From NCBI RefSeq assembly GCF_004963255.1, contig NZ_SUGA01000030.1, positions 804-64,803 of the forward strand: 64,000 bases of DNA, given 5' to 3'. Shown piece after piece: positions 8,151 through 17,059 of the stretch (the first letter of the stretch is position 1; each line of letters begins with the position of its first letter). Under the pieces are notes generated by a model, which saw nothing but the letters and a program-made list of their open reading frames with translations, did no database searches and was not told the origin of the DNA. The position numbers and the translations under genes are program-made. Origin of the DNA: Mesorhizobium sp. GTDB lineage: Bacteria > Pseudomonadota > Alphaproteobacteria > Rhizobiales > Rhizobiaceae.

Positions 8151-8167
8151 ATGCTGCACTGCAACAT
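8151..8167. promoter_or_regulatory. TGC-rich palindrome upstream of the patatin gene
   Basis: ATGCTGCACTGCAACAT is an imperfect palindrome centred on 8159 (7 of 8 arm positions match), 67 bp before the patatin start. TGC/GCA inverted motifs of this type are typical PhaR targets in alphaproteobacteria, so this may place the patatin gene in the PHA regulon (inference). Confidence 0.4.
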
Positions 8168-8234
8168 AGACTGACCGCGCCGGCTCCGTCCAAATGACGC
8201 AAGGGCAGGCCGGCGCATCAAGACAAGGAACGCC

Positions 8235-9365
8235 ATGGCGAAGAACGGCAAGGCGGATGAAAAGAAGAAGATCAACATCGCGCTCCAGGGCGGCGGCTCG
8301 CATGGCGCGTTCTCTTGGGGTGTGCTCGACCGCCTCCTCGAGGACGGCCGGCTGGAGATCTCGGCGGTGTCCGGCACCAGCGCCGGCGCTATGAACGCGG
8401 TGGCGCTGGCCGACGGTTTTGTCCGGGGCGGCGTAGAAGGCGCGCGAAAGAAGCTCGACGATTTCTGGCGGGCGGTGGCCTCGAAGGGCCGTTTCAGCCC
8501 GGTGCAGCGCATGCCGTGGGACGTCGCGTGGGGCAATTGGTCGATCGAGAACACGCCGGGCTATCTCTTCTTCGACACGATGTCGCGGGTGTTCTCGCCC
8601 TATGTCGCCAATCCGCTCGGCCTCAACCCGCTGCGCGACGTGGTGGCGAAGGAGATCGACTTCGGCAATGTGCGCGCCTGCAAGTCGATGGAGCTGTTCA
8701 TCTCGGCGACCAATGTCGAGACCGGACAGCTGCGCGTCTTCTCCGACGGCGAGATCGACCTCGACACGGTGATGGCGTCGGCCTGCCTGCCGCAATTGTT
8801 CCGCGCCGTCGAGATCAAGGGCGTTCCCTATTGGGATGGCGGCTATGGCGGCAATCCGGCGCTCTTTCCGTTCTTCAAGGCGGCGGCCACCGAGGATGTG
8901 CTCCTGGTGCAGATCAATCCCGTGGTGCGCGAAGGCACGCCGAAAAGCGCCAACGAGATCCAGAACCGCATCGACGAGATCACCTTCAACGCCGGCCTGC
9001 TGCGCGAATTCCGTTCGATCGCCTTCGTCAAGGAGCTGATCGCGGCCGGACGCCTGCCGCATGGCGAATATCGCGACATCCGCATGCACCGCATCGATGC
9101 CGACGAGGCTTTCAAGGACCTCTCGGCGTCGTCCAAGGTCAATGCCGAATGGGCTTTCATCGCCTATCTGCGCGACCTCGGCCGCAGTGCTGCAAGCGAC
9201 TGGCTGGAAGAGAATTACGACGCCGTCGGCCAGCGGCCGACACTCGACCTTTCCGGTGAACTCGACGACGGCTTCAAGCCGTTGCGCGGCCCGGCGCCAG
9301 GACGCCGCGTCAAGGAATTCCTCGCCGCGCATATCAAGCCGGAGTCGGCGCGACGTCGGGCTTGA
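8235..9365 (+). CDS. Patatin-like phospholipase / lipid acyl hydrolase
   Basis: A 376-residue patatin-family serine hydrolase. The oxyanion loop LQGGGSHGAF (residues 17-26), nucleophile elbow GTSAG (47-51, Ser49) and catalytic-dyad motif YWDGGYGGNP are all present, so the enzyme should be active on acyl esters. There is no signal peptide; it is likely cytosolic or membrane-peripheral. It stands alone between the citrate synthase gene and an aldehyde dehydrogenase. Proximity to the PHB genes and a TGC-rich palindrome in its promoter suggest, but do not show, a role in storage-lipid or PHA turnover. Start ATG 8235 with AAGGAACG upstream. Confidence 0.9.
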   Translation: MAKNGKADEKKKINIALQGGGSHGAFSWGVLDRLLEDGRLEISAVSGTSAGAMNAVALADGFVRGGVEGARKKLDDFWRAVASKGRFSPVQRMPWDVAWGNWSIENTPGYLFFDTMSRVFSPYVANPLGLNPLRDVVAKEIDFGNVRACKSMELFISATNVETGQLRVFSDGEIDLDTVMASACLPQLFRAVEIKGVPYWDGGYGGNPALFPFFKAAATEDVLLVQINPVVREGTPKSANEIQNRIDEITFNAGLLREFRSIAFVKELIAAGRLPHGEYRDIRMHRIDADEAFKDLSASSKVNAEWAFIAYLRDLGRSAASDWLEENYDAVGQRPTLDLSGELDDGFKPLRGPAPGRRVKEFLAAHIKPESARRRA

Positions 9366-9488
9366 GCTATTCCCTAGCTGTCAGCAAATCCGTCCCGGCT
9401 GTCAGCATCTTCCGCAAGGGAACCGGCGGGGTGCTGGATCATGCCCTCGACGCGATGTAACTTACCTGAACGTAAAGGGGAGGTTGCG

Positions 9489-10910
9489 ATGCTGCAGACG
9501 AGGCAGAACGCTCTTGGCGTCCGGTTTGAAGCGCAATGCCGGGCCTTCGAGAAGGAGCCGTTCCCGACGCTGGATGTGCGCAAGGACCGGCTGAAGCGTC
9601 TGCTGGCGCTCACCGAAAAGCATGAGGCCGAGATATGCGCTGCGATCGACAGCGATTTCTCCGCCCGTTCGGCCGAGGAGACGCGGCTTGCCGAACTGTT
9701 CGTCGTGCGCGCCGGCATCAGGCATGCGCTGTCGCATCTGAGCGCCTGGATGCGCGAGCGGCGCGTCGCCACCAGCCTGCCGTTCCTGCCTGGCCGCAAC
9801 CGTCTGCTCCCGCAGCCGCTCGGCGTCGTCGGCATCGTCTCGCCCTGGAACTATCCGTTCCAGCTCGCCGTCGCGCCGGCGACGGCGGCGCTCGCGGCCG
9901 GCAACCGCGTCATGATCAAGCCGTCTGAGCTGACGCCGAAGTTTTCGGACCTGCTTGCCAGCCTGTTCGAGAAATATTTCGCCGCCGACGAGGTCGCCGT
10001 CATGGTGGGCGACGCCGATGTCGGCAAGGCATTCGTGTCGCTGCCTTTCGACCACCTCCTGTTCACCGGCTCGACCGCCGTCGGCCGCCAGGTGGCGCTG
10101 GCCGCCGCCGCCAACCTCACGCCGGTGACGCTGGAACTCGGCGGCAAGTCGCCGGCGATCTTCGATCCCTCCTGCGACCTCGACGCTTCGGTCGCCAGCG
10201 TCGCCTATGGCAAGCTGCTCAATGCCGGACAGACCTGCATCGCGCCGGACTATCTGATGGTGCCGCAAGGCCAGGGCGCGGCGGTCGCGGCCAAGTTCGC
10301 GGTCGCCATGGGCAAGCTCTACCCGCGGCTCGGCGACAACCCCGACTATACGGCGATCGTCAGCGAGCGGCATCACCGGCGGCTGAGCGACATGGTGGCC
10401 GAAGCGCGCGACAGCGGCGCCGATATCATCGAGGTCAACCCGGCCAACGAGACGCTCGGCGTCAGCGACCGCAAGATGGCGCCGGTGCTGGTGCGCAATG
10501 CCGGCGACAATCTGCGGCTGATGCGCGAGGAGATTTTCGGACCGGTGCTGCCGATCGTCGAATATGGCACGGTCGACGAGGCCATCGAGCATGTGAACCG
10601 AGGCGAGCGGCCGTTGGCGCTCTACTGGTTCGGCACAGACAGCGCCAACCGCCAAAGGGTGATGCGCGAGACGGTGGCCGGCGGCGTCACGATCAACGAC
10701 TGCATGCTGCATCTGGTGCAGGAGCGGCAGCCCTTCGGCGGCGTCGGCGAGAGCGGCACCGGCGCCTATCACGGCGAATGGGGGTTCCGCACCTTCAGCA
10801 AGGAAAAGCCGATCTTCATCCAGTCGAAGCTCAGCGCGGGCAGCCTGCTGCGCCCGCCCTATGGCAGTACATTCGAGCGGATCTTCCGGCTGCTCAATCT
10901 CATCACTTGA
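9489..10910 (+). CDS. Coniferyl aldehyde dehydrogenase (ALDH superfamily)
   Basis: A 473-residue NAD(P)-dependent aldehyde dehydrogenase of the CalB/coniferyl aldehyde group, oxidising aromatic or fatty aldehydes to acids. Visible motifs are SPWNYPFQLAVAP, the cofactor loop FTGSTAVGRQVA, the general-base ELGGKSP and the catalytic cysteine in NAGQTCIAPDY, then EEIFGPVLPI. The ATG at 9489 is chosen because AGGGGAGG lies just before it; an in-frame upstream ATG has no such site. Monocistronic by appearance. The true substrate is not evident. Confidence 0.88.
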   Translation: MLQTRQNALGVRFEAQCRAFEKEPFPTLDVRKDRLKRLLALTEKHEAEICAAIDSDFSARSAEETRLAELFVVRAGIRHALSHLSAWMRERRVATSLPFLPGRNRLLPQPLGVVGIVSPWNYPFQLAVAPATAALAAGNRVMIKPSELTPKFSDLLASLFEKYFAADEVAVMVGDADVGKAFVSLPFDHLLFTGSTAVGRQVALAAAANLTPVTLELGGKSPAIFDPSCDLDASVASVAYGKLLNAGQTCIAPDYLMVPQGQGAAVAAKFAVAMGKLYPRLGDNPDYTAIVSERHHRRLSDMVAEARDSGADIIEVNPANETLGVSDRKMAPVLVRNAGDNLRLMREEIFGPVLPIVEYGTVDEAIEHVNRGERPLALYWFGTDSANRQRVMRETVAGGVTINDCMLHLVQERQPFGGVGESGTGAYHGEWGFRTFSKEKPIFIQSKLSAGSLLRPPYGSTFERIFRLLNLIT

Positions 10911-11260
10911 CAGCCTCGACCGGAGCATAGCGGGGTTTGACCGCGCTCCAACCGGGCGGTTGTCGCCGGCTATGGATGATTTTTCGCATCATGCTGACGG
11001 CTGCTGCCAGTAACGTTGGGGAAACCTGTCGGCGCGCCGTCAAAAGCGCCAGCCGGCTGGCAGAACAGCCCGCTTTTGTCGAGGCACAGCGTTCCATCCC
11101 GCAATGTTCTTGCAACTTTTCCGACTATATTGCGCCGCAACTTTCAGGTAGAAGCGCGCGTCCGCCGATCACGGCAAATTGAACTAGGCCCCGCGCACAC
11201 CCATATCGGCCGCGCGCCCCAGTCGGAAGCGCCGACCTCGCCAGGTCCTGCAACGGAAAA
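10911..11260. other. 350-bp gap before the RND efflux operon
   Basis: No convincing gene or repeat is seen. The last 200 bases must hold the promoter of the RND operon. An AT-richer stretch near 11104-11150 (TTCTTGCAAC ... ACTATATTGC) is the only promoter-like segment I can point to. Confidence 0.4.
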
Positions 11261-12439
11261 ATGACGATGCCGAAAATCAGGTTTCACAAGCTTGCGGCCA
11301 TTGCCGTGCTCATCGGATTTGGCGCCTGGATGGGAACAGGCCAGTTTTCGTCCGTCGGCAGCGCCGCGAACAAGCCGGCTGACACAGGCAAGCCGGACGC
11401 CGCGAAGCCGGAAGCTGCCAAGCCGAACACGGCGCAAGCCGAGCCCAAGGCAGCGCCCCGCACCGTCGCAGTGGTCACGCCACCGCGCAAGACCTTCGCG
11501 CGCGCTATCCGCATCTCCGGCCTGACCGAGGCCGACAAGCGCGCGGTGCTTGCAACGCGCGTCAACGGCGTCATCGACAAGCTGCCGGTCAAGCAGGGCG
11601 ACCACGTCAAGACAGGCGACCTGGTATTGATGCTTGCTGCCGAAGAGAAAATCTCGATGGTCGACAACGCAAGGCAGCTGCTTGTGCAGCGCAAGGCCGA
11701 GCTCGACGCCGCCGAGCGGCTGGCCAAGACCGGCAATCTGCCGAAGCTGCAGCTCGACACCGCCCGCTCGAACCTGACCCAGGCGCAATCGCAGCTCGAA
11801 ACCGCGCAGGCCGAGCTCGACCGCAACGAGGTCAAGGCGCCGTTCGACGGTGTCATCGACCGCATCCCGGTGGAGCTCGGTAGCTCGGTGATGCAAGGCG
11901 GCGAGGTGGCGACGATCCTGAAGCTCGATCCGGTGATCGCGCGCGGCGAGATCAGCGAGCGCGACCTGCGCTATGTCAAGATCGGCGACGAGGCCGATGT
12001 CCGCCTGGTCAACGACCAGAAGGTCACCGGCACGGTGCGCTACATCAGCCGCGACGCCTCGGCGCAGACCCGCACCTTCCGCGTCGAAGTGGCGATCCCC
12101 AATGGCGACGGCTCCATCCCCGCCGGCATGACGGCTGAGATCACGCTCAGCGCCGAGCCGACCAATGCGGTCATGCTGCCGCGCTCGGTGGTGACGCTTG
12201 GCGACAAGGGCGATCTCGGCATCCGCGCCGTCGGCAAGGACAACAAGGTGGCGTTCTTCCCGATCGACCTCGTCGATGACACGCCGCACGGCCTGGTGCT
12301 GGGCGGCATTCCGGAAGATGCGCGCATCATCGTCGCCGGCCAGGAGCTGGTGAAGGAAGGCGACCTGGTGAAGCCCGTCGAGGCCGACCAGGCGACCATC
12401 AACAAGCTGATCGGCGAAGCGACCGCCGGCACGCAGTGA
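11261..12439 (+). CDS. RND efflux periplasmic adaptor (membrane fusion protein)
   Basis: A 392-residue HlyD/AcrA-type adaptor that links an inner-membrane RND pump to an outer-membrane channel. An N-terminal hydrophobic segment (about residues 8-25) acts as signal/anchor and is followed by a Pro/Ala/Lys-rich linker. A split lipoyl domain comes next (INGVIDKLPVKQGDHVKTGD and EVKAPFDGVIDRIPVELGS) around a coiled-coil hairpin rich in Ala, Gln and Glu, then beta-barrel and membrane-proximal domains (AGMTAEITLS). The pump gene lies 71 bp downstream. No outer-membrane partner or local regulator is adjacent. Confidence 0.9.
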   Translation: MTMPKIRFHKLAAIAVLIGFGAWMGTGQFSSVGSAANKPADTGKPDAAKPEAAKPNTAQAEPKAAPRTVAVVTPPRKTFARAIRISGLTEADKRAVLATRVNGVIDKLPVKQGDHVKTGDLVLMLAAEEKISMVDNARQLLVQRKAELDAAERLAKTGNLPKLQLDTARSNLTQAQSQLETAQAELDRNEVKAPFDGVIDRIPVELGSSVMQGGEVATILKLDPVIARGEISERDLRYVKIGDEADVRLVNDQKVTGTVRYISRDASAQTRTFRVEVAIPNGDGSIPAGMTAEITLSAEPTNAVMLPRSVVTLGDKGDLGIRAVGKDNKVAFFPIDLVDDTPHGLVLGGIPEDARIIVAGQELVKEGDLVKPVEADQATINKLIGEATAGTQ

Positions 12440-12510
12440 AGCACGACGCGCCATCACCGGTCCAATCCGGCGGTGGGTCCGCAGCCTTTGAAGCATAACA
12501 GGCCGAAGTC

Positions 12511-15500
12511 ATGGATATCGTCAGACTCGCCATCAACAACGCCCGCCTCACAATATCGGCGCTGCTGTTCCTGGTCGTAGCGGGCTGGGTTGCCTATCAG
12601 TCGACGCCGAAGGAAGCGGAGCCCGACGTTCCGATTCCGATGATGTATGTCAGCCTGATCTATCAGGGCATCTCGCCGGAAGACTCCGAGCGCCTGCTGC
12701 TGAGGCCGATGGAAAGCAAGCTCAAGAGTCTCAAGGGGCTGAAGGAGATGCGCTCGGCCGCCTTCCAGGGCGGCGGCTATGTGCTGGTCGAATTCCAGCC
12801 GCAGACCGATCTGGCGACGGCGCTGCAGGATACCCGGAGCAAGGTGCAGGACGCCAAGGCCGACCTGCCGCAGGCGGCCGAGGAGCCGACGGTCAACGAG
12901 GTCAATGTCTCGGAATTCCCGGTTCTGGTCGTCACACTTTCCGGCGATGTGCCGGAGCGCGTGCTGACGGCCGCCGCGCGCGAGCTGCGCGACCGCATCG
13001 AGGAAGTGCCGGGCGTGCTCGAAGGCTCGCTGCAGGGCGCGCGCGACGACCTCGTCGAGGTCGTCATCGACCCGGTGAAGCTGTCCTCCTACGGGCTGCA
13101 GCTCGACCAGGTGATCCAGGGCGTCGCTTCCTCGAACAGCCTGGTCGCGGCCGGTAATCTCGAGGGCTCGGAAGGCAAATACGCGGTCAAGGTGCCGTCG
13201 CTGATCGAGACCCCTGAGGACGTCGCCAACCTGCCGGTCGTCGCCACGCCGAACGCCGTGGTCCAGGCCAAGGACGTCGCCACCATCCGCTCGACCTTCA
13301 AGGATGCCGAGACCGTGACCCGGCTCGACGGCAAGCCGGCCATCGCCATCGAAGTGAAGAAGCGCATCGGCGCCAACCTGATCGATACACTGACCCATGT
13401 CCGGGAAGTGTCGGACAATTTCATCAAGACGATGCCCGAGGGCATGCATGTCACCTACACGCAGGACAAGTCGGTCTTCGTCAACCAGCTGCTCGGCGAT
13501 CTGCAGAACCATGTGATGATCGCCGTCATCCTGGTGTTCATCGTCATCCTCTACGCCCTGTCCGGACGGGCTTCCCTGCTCATCGGGCTTGCCATCCCGT
13601 CGTCGTTCCTGATGGGCATCCTGCTGCTCGCCATGATGGGCTACACGATCAACATGATCGTGCTGTTCAGCCTCATCCTGGCTGTCGGCATGCTGGTGGA
13701 CGACGCCATCATCGTCACCGAATTCGCGGAACGGCGCATGAGCGAGGGTATGCCGAAGGCGGACGCCTTCGCGCTGGCCGCCAAGCGCATGGCCGGCCCA
13801 GTCATCGCGGCGACGATGACGCGCATCGCCGCCTTCTCGCCGCTCTTGTTCTGGCCCGGCATCATCGGCGACTTCATGAAATACATGCCGATCACGCTGA
13901 TCGTGACGCTGTCGGCCTCGATGCTCTACGCGCTGGTCTTCGCGCCGACTTTGGGCGCGATCTTCGCCAAGGCGCCGGAGCATCACGAGGAAGGCAATCG
14001 CGACGGCTGGTACATGGCCGTGGTCAAGCAGGCTGTCCGCTTCCCGATCACCGTCATCCTGCTCACCGTCGGGCTTCTGGTCGGCGTCGGCTTCGCCTAT
14101 TCGAAATATGGCGCGGGCGTCGAGTTCTTCCCGAGCGTGGAGCCGGATTACGGCCTGCTCTATGTGCATGCGCGCGGCAATCTTTCGCTGGCCGAAATGG
14201 ACGCCGCCACCAAGACGGCGGAAAACCGGCTGCTCGGCTGGCCCGGCGTGAAGTCGGTCTATACGCGCGTCGGCAAGACCCAGGGCGGCGGCCAGGACAT
14301 TCCCGAAGACGTGGTCGGGGTCATTCAGTATGAATTCGTCGACTGGCGCCAGCGCAAATCCGCCAACCAGATCCTCGATGACCTGCGCGGCGTGATGGCC
14401 GGCATTCCCGGCGTCGATGTCGAAGTGCGCGTTCCGGAAGCCGGCCCGCCGACCGGCAAGCCGATCCAGATCCGGCTGTCGGCCGCCGACCCGGCCGGGC
14501 TCGACGACAAGGCGCGCGCGGTGGCGGCGCGCATCGCCAAGATCCCCAACGTCATCGATATTTCGGACGGCCTGCCGCCGCCTGGCGTCGACTGGGCGCT
14601 CGAGGTCGATCGCGCCAAGGCGGCGCAATACGGCATCAGCCCGACCTCGGTTGGCACGGTGGTGCAGTTGGTGACCAATGGCCTCAAGCTGTCGGAATAC
14701 AGGCCAGCCGGCGCAGACGACGCGGTCGACATCCGGCTGCGCCTGCCGGAGGACCGGCGCACGCTGTCGACGCTCGACGAGCTTCGCGTGCAGACCTCGC
14801 AAGGCTCGGTGCCGATCTCCAACTTCGTCGTGCGCAAGCCCGAGCCGACCGTCGGCATCCTCAACCGCATCGACGGCGCGCGCACTGTCGTGGTGCAGGC
14901 CAATGTCAGCGCCGGCGCGCAGGTCGCCGCCGTGCAAGAGCAGGTCACCAAGGCCGTCGCCGACATGGATCTCGGCAGCGGCATCCGCTGGAAGCTCGCC
15001 GGCTCCAACGAGGACAGCGCGGAAGCCAGCGCCTTCCTCGGCAAGGCCTTTGGCGCTGCGATCTTCCTGATCTTCCTGGTGCTCTTGGCGCAGTTCAACA
15101 AGTTCACCAGCGTGTGGCTTGTCTTGTCCTGCGTGGTCATGGCAACGATCGGCGTGTTCCTCGGCTTGCTTCTGACCGGCGAGGCCTTCGGCATCGTCAT
15201 GTCGGGCATCGGCGTCATCGCGCTGGCCGGCGTGGTGGTGAACAACAACATCGTGCTCATCGACACCTATGACCGATTGCGCGAGGAAGGCTGGGACAAG
15301 ATGGACGCGGTGCTGCAGACCTGCCGCGAGCGCGCCCGCCCGGTCGTGCTGACGGCGGTGTCGGCCATCCTCGGCGTGCTGCCGATCGCCTTCGGTCTCG
15401 GTCTCGAAATCTTCCATCATGAGACGACGATCAACGCCCCGTCGACGCAATGGTGGATATCGCTGTCCTCGGCGATCGTCTTCGGCCTGTCCTTCGCGAC

Positions 15501-15687
15501 GCTGCTCACCCTGGTGGTGACGCCGTCGATGCTGATGGTTTTCACCCGCGCCAAGGTAAAGCCCGGCCAGCGGCGCAGCTGGTTCGGACGCCTGTTCCGC
15601 AGTGGCAAGGGCAAGGTCACGACCGACGCGCCCGCTGGCGATGCCGGCGTCGAGCCGACGGAAGCCTTCCCGAAAGCCGCGGAATAG
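12511..15687 (+). CDS. RND family efflux permease (AcrB/MexF-like)
   Basis: A 1058-residue proton-driven resistance-nodulation-division transporter. Features are an N-terminal membrane helix (ISALLFLVVAGWVAYQ), a first large periplasmic loop, a helix bundle starting near residue 330 (HVMIAVILVFIVILYALSG) with the relay aspartates in GMLVDDAIIVTEF, a second periplasmic loop, and a final helix bundle (about 850-1020) with GVVVNNNIVLIDTYDRLR. The length is typical. It is co-transcribed with the adaptor upstream, and a Rho-independent terminator follows at 15713-15742. The substrate is unknown. The very long open frame on the opposite strand is an antisense artefact of high GC. Confidence 0.93.
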   Translation: MDIVRLAINNARLTISALLFLVVAGWVAYQSTPKEAEPDVPIPMMYVSLIYQGISPEDSERLLLRPMESKLKSLKGLKEMRSAAFQGGGYVLVEFQPQTDLATALQDTRSKVQDAKADLPQAAEEPTVNEVNVSEFPVLVVTLSGDVPERVLTAAARELRDRIEEVPGVLEGSLQGARDDLVEVVIDPVKLSSYGLQLDQVIQGVASSNSLVAAGNLEGSEGKYAVKVPSLIETPEDVANLPVVATPNAVVQAKDVATIRSTFKDAETVTRLDGKPAIAIEVKKRIGANLIDTLTHVREVSDNFIKTMPEGMHVTYTQDKSVFVNQLLGDLQNHVMIAVILVFIVILYALSGRASLLIGLAIPSSFLMGILLLAMMGYTINMIVLFSLILAVGMLVDDAIIVTEFAERRMSEGMPKADAFALAAKRMAGPVIAATMTRIAAFSPLLFWPGIIGDFMKYMPITLIVTLSASMLYALVFAPTLGAIFAKAPEHHEEGNRDGWYMAVVKQAVRFPITVILLTVGLLVGVGFAYSKYGAGVEFFPSVEPDYGLLYVHARGNLSLAEMDAATKTAENRLLGWPGVKSVYTRVGKTQGGGQDIPEDVVGVIQYEFVDWRQRKSANQILDDLRGVMAGIPGVDVEVRVPEAGPPTGKPIQIRLSAADPAGLDDKARAVAARIAKIPNVIDISDGLPPPGVDWALEVDRAKAAQYGISPTSVGTVVQLVTNGLKLSEYRPAGADDAVDIRLRLPEDRRTLSTLDELRVQTSQGSVPISNFVVRKPEPTVGILNRIDGARTVVVQANVSAGAQVAAVQEQVTKAVADMDLGSGIRWKLAGSNEDSAEASAFLGKAFGAAIFLIFLVLLAQFNKFTSVWLVLSCVVMATIGVFLGLLLTGEAFGIVMSGIGVIALAGVVVNNNIVLIDTYDRLREEGWDKMDAVLQTCRERARPVVLTAVSAILGVLPIAFGLGLEIFHHETTINAPSTQWWISLSSAIVFGLSFATLLTLVVTPSMLMVFTRAKVKPGQRRSWFGRLFRSGKGKVTTDAPAGDAGVEPTEAFPKAAE

Positions 15688-15712
15688 AGCTTTTCCAGAT
15701 AGGCAGTGCAAG

Positions 15713-15742
15713 AAGCCGTCCGGAACAACCGGGCGGCTTTTT
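15713..15742 (+). terminator. Rho-independent terminator after the RND operon
   Basis: The stem AAGCCGTCCGG / CCGGGCGGCTT (one G-U pair) with loop AACAA is followed by a T run, 25 bp after the RND pump stop codon. Confidence 0.85.
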
Positions 15743-15784
15743 GCATTGTTCCCTCGAAGTTCAACCAGACGGCGAGGATTTTTC

Positions 15785-15943
15785 ATGACGATCGGCACAA
15801 TTCTCGTAATAATCCTGATCCTGATCTTGATCGGCGCCGTGCCGGCATGGCCGCATTCGCGCTCCTGGGGCTACGGCCCTTCCGGCATTGTCGGTGTCAT
15901 TTTGGTCGTGCTGCTCATCCTGCTGCTGATGGGCAGAATCTGA
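15785..15943 (+). CDS. DUF3309 family small membrane protein
   Basis: A 52-residue hydrophobic peptide: one helix near the N-terminus (TILVIILILILIGAVP), a short polar loop with WPHSRSWGYGPSG, and a second helix (GVILVVLLILLLMGRI). This layout is the DUF3309 signature found in many rhizobia, often stress-induced. Function unknown. The ATG at 15785 follows GAGGATTTTTC. It lies between two terminators (15713-15742 and 15958-15991), so it is an independent transcription unit. Confidence 0.8.
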   Translation: MTIGTILVIILILILIGAVPAWPHSRSWGYGPSGIVGVILVVLLILLLMGRI

Positions 15944-15957
15944 TCTTCAATGAATTG

Positions 15958-15991
15958 CGGCCGGGCTTTCAAACCCGGCCGTTTCATCTTT
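15958..15991 (+). terminator. Rho-independent terminator after the DUF3309 gene
   Basis: The stem CGGCCGGG / CCCGGCCG with an 8-nt loop is followed by TTTCATCTTT, 15 bp after the stop codon. Confidence 0.8.
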
Positions 15992-16006
15992 CGTTGGAGC
16001 TTTTGA

Positions 16007-16963
16007 TCAAGCAGCCAGGCGAGAGGGCTGCACGGCGATGCCGATATCCTGCAAGGCCTCCTTCACCGCTTCATCAAGCGGGGTATGCGGGATTTCGCCG
16101 ATGATCTTTTCCAGCCGCGTCGAGACCAGCCGGTGCGCTTCGAAACGCAGATAGGACATCGACACGATCTCGCGCCACATGGCGACGAACGGGCTGCCGG
16201 CGCGCAGCACCCACCAGGGCATGAAGGAGAGCTTCAGCTTGCGGCCCAGCGCCTTCTCGGCTGCCGACTTCATGTCGAGGTCGGTGATGGCGTGGCCGGG
16301 GAAGTTGATGGCTTCGAAGAAGCCCGTTTTGTCGAGGTTCTTCGCCAGGCCGACGAAGGCGACGGCGAAGTCCGGCAGGTAGGCCCATTCATGGGTCAGG
16401 TTGGCCGGGCCGGGCGCGGTGTAGACGCCCTTCTCCATCTTGGCGGCGACGACGAGGTCGAACCAGGAGCCGCTGCCGGTGCCGCCGAAGAAGTCGCCGG
16501 CTCTGAGGACGATGGTGCGGACCCGGCCGGCTTCGGCCTCCCCGCGGAACAGGTCTTCCATGGCGCAGCGGATACGGCCCTTCTCGGTGGTCGGATGGAA
16601 CGGCGTCGCCTCCGTGATCACCTGCGGCATCGGCGAGCCGTAATTGTAGACCGTGCCCGGGAAGAGATGCAGCGCGTTGTTTTCACGGCAGGCGGCCATG
16701 ACGTTCTCGGCCATCGGCATGCACTTGCCCCAATCAGTGTAGATCGGGTTCAGGCCGTTGAAGACGATATCGACGCCTTGCGTGGCGCGGATCAGGGATT
16801 GACGGTCCAGCGCGTCGCCGGCAACAGCCGTGGCGCCTTTGAGTTCCGCCGGCACCTTGCCGGTGCGGGTGACGGCGCGGACGTCGAAGCCGGCATCGAT
16901 GAAGGCCTTGCCGACCACGCGGCCGAGCCGGCCATTGGCCCCGAGGATTGCGATCTTGGTCAT
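16007..16963 (-). CDS. NAD(P)-binding epimerase/NmrA-like protein
   Basis: A 318-residue atypical SDR starting MTKIAILGANGRLGRVVG, with the Rossmann motif GANGRLG (residues 8-14). The middle resembles NAD-dependent epimerases (FNGLNPIYTDW, FPGTVYNYG), which act on nucleotide sugars or quinones; a specific substrate is not apparent. The ATG at 16963 is chosen because GGAGAG stands just upstream; the frame remains open further but without coding character. The gene is divergent from a LysR regulator (17060), which probably controls it. No partner enzyme is adjacent. Confidence 0.8.
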   Translation of the reverse strand: MTKIAILGANGRLGRVVGKAFIDAGFDVRAVTRTGKVPAELKGATAVAGDALDRQSLIRATQGVDIVFNGLNPIYTDWGKCMPMAENVMAACRENNALHLFPGTVYNYGSPMPQVITEATPFHPTTEKGRIRCAMEDLFRGEAEAGRVRTIVLRAGDFFGGTGSGSWFDLVVAAKMEKGVYTAPGPANLTHEWAYLPDFAVAFVGLAKNLDKTGFFEAINFPGHAITDLDMKSAAEKALGRKLKLSFMPWWVLRAGSPFVAMWREIVSMSYLRFEAHRLVSTRLEKIIGEIPHTPLDEAVKEALQDIGIAVQPSRLAA

Positions 16964-17059
16964 CTGTTCTCTCCGCTGTTTGCGTTTGCCCCTGAAATCT
17001 GATGCCTTCATCGACGAATTGAAATTGACTGAAGTCGGCGTTCTGTTATTCAAAAATGA

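Noticed and set aside
12454..15798. A 1114-codon open frame on the minus strand opposite the RND pump
   Set aside because: It is rich in Arg, His, Asp and Gly without any domain and mirrors the GC-rich codon pattern of the clearly real pump gene; an antisense shadow.
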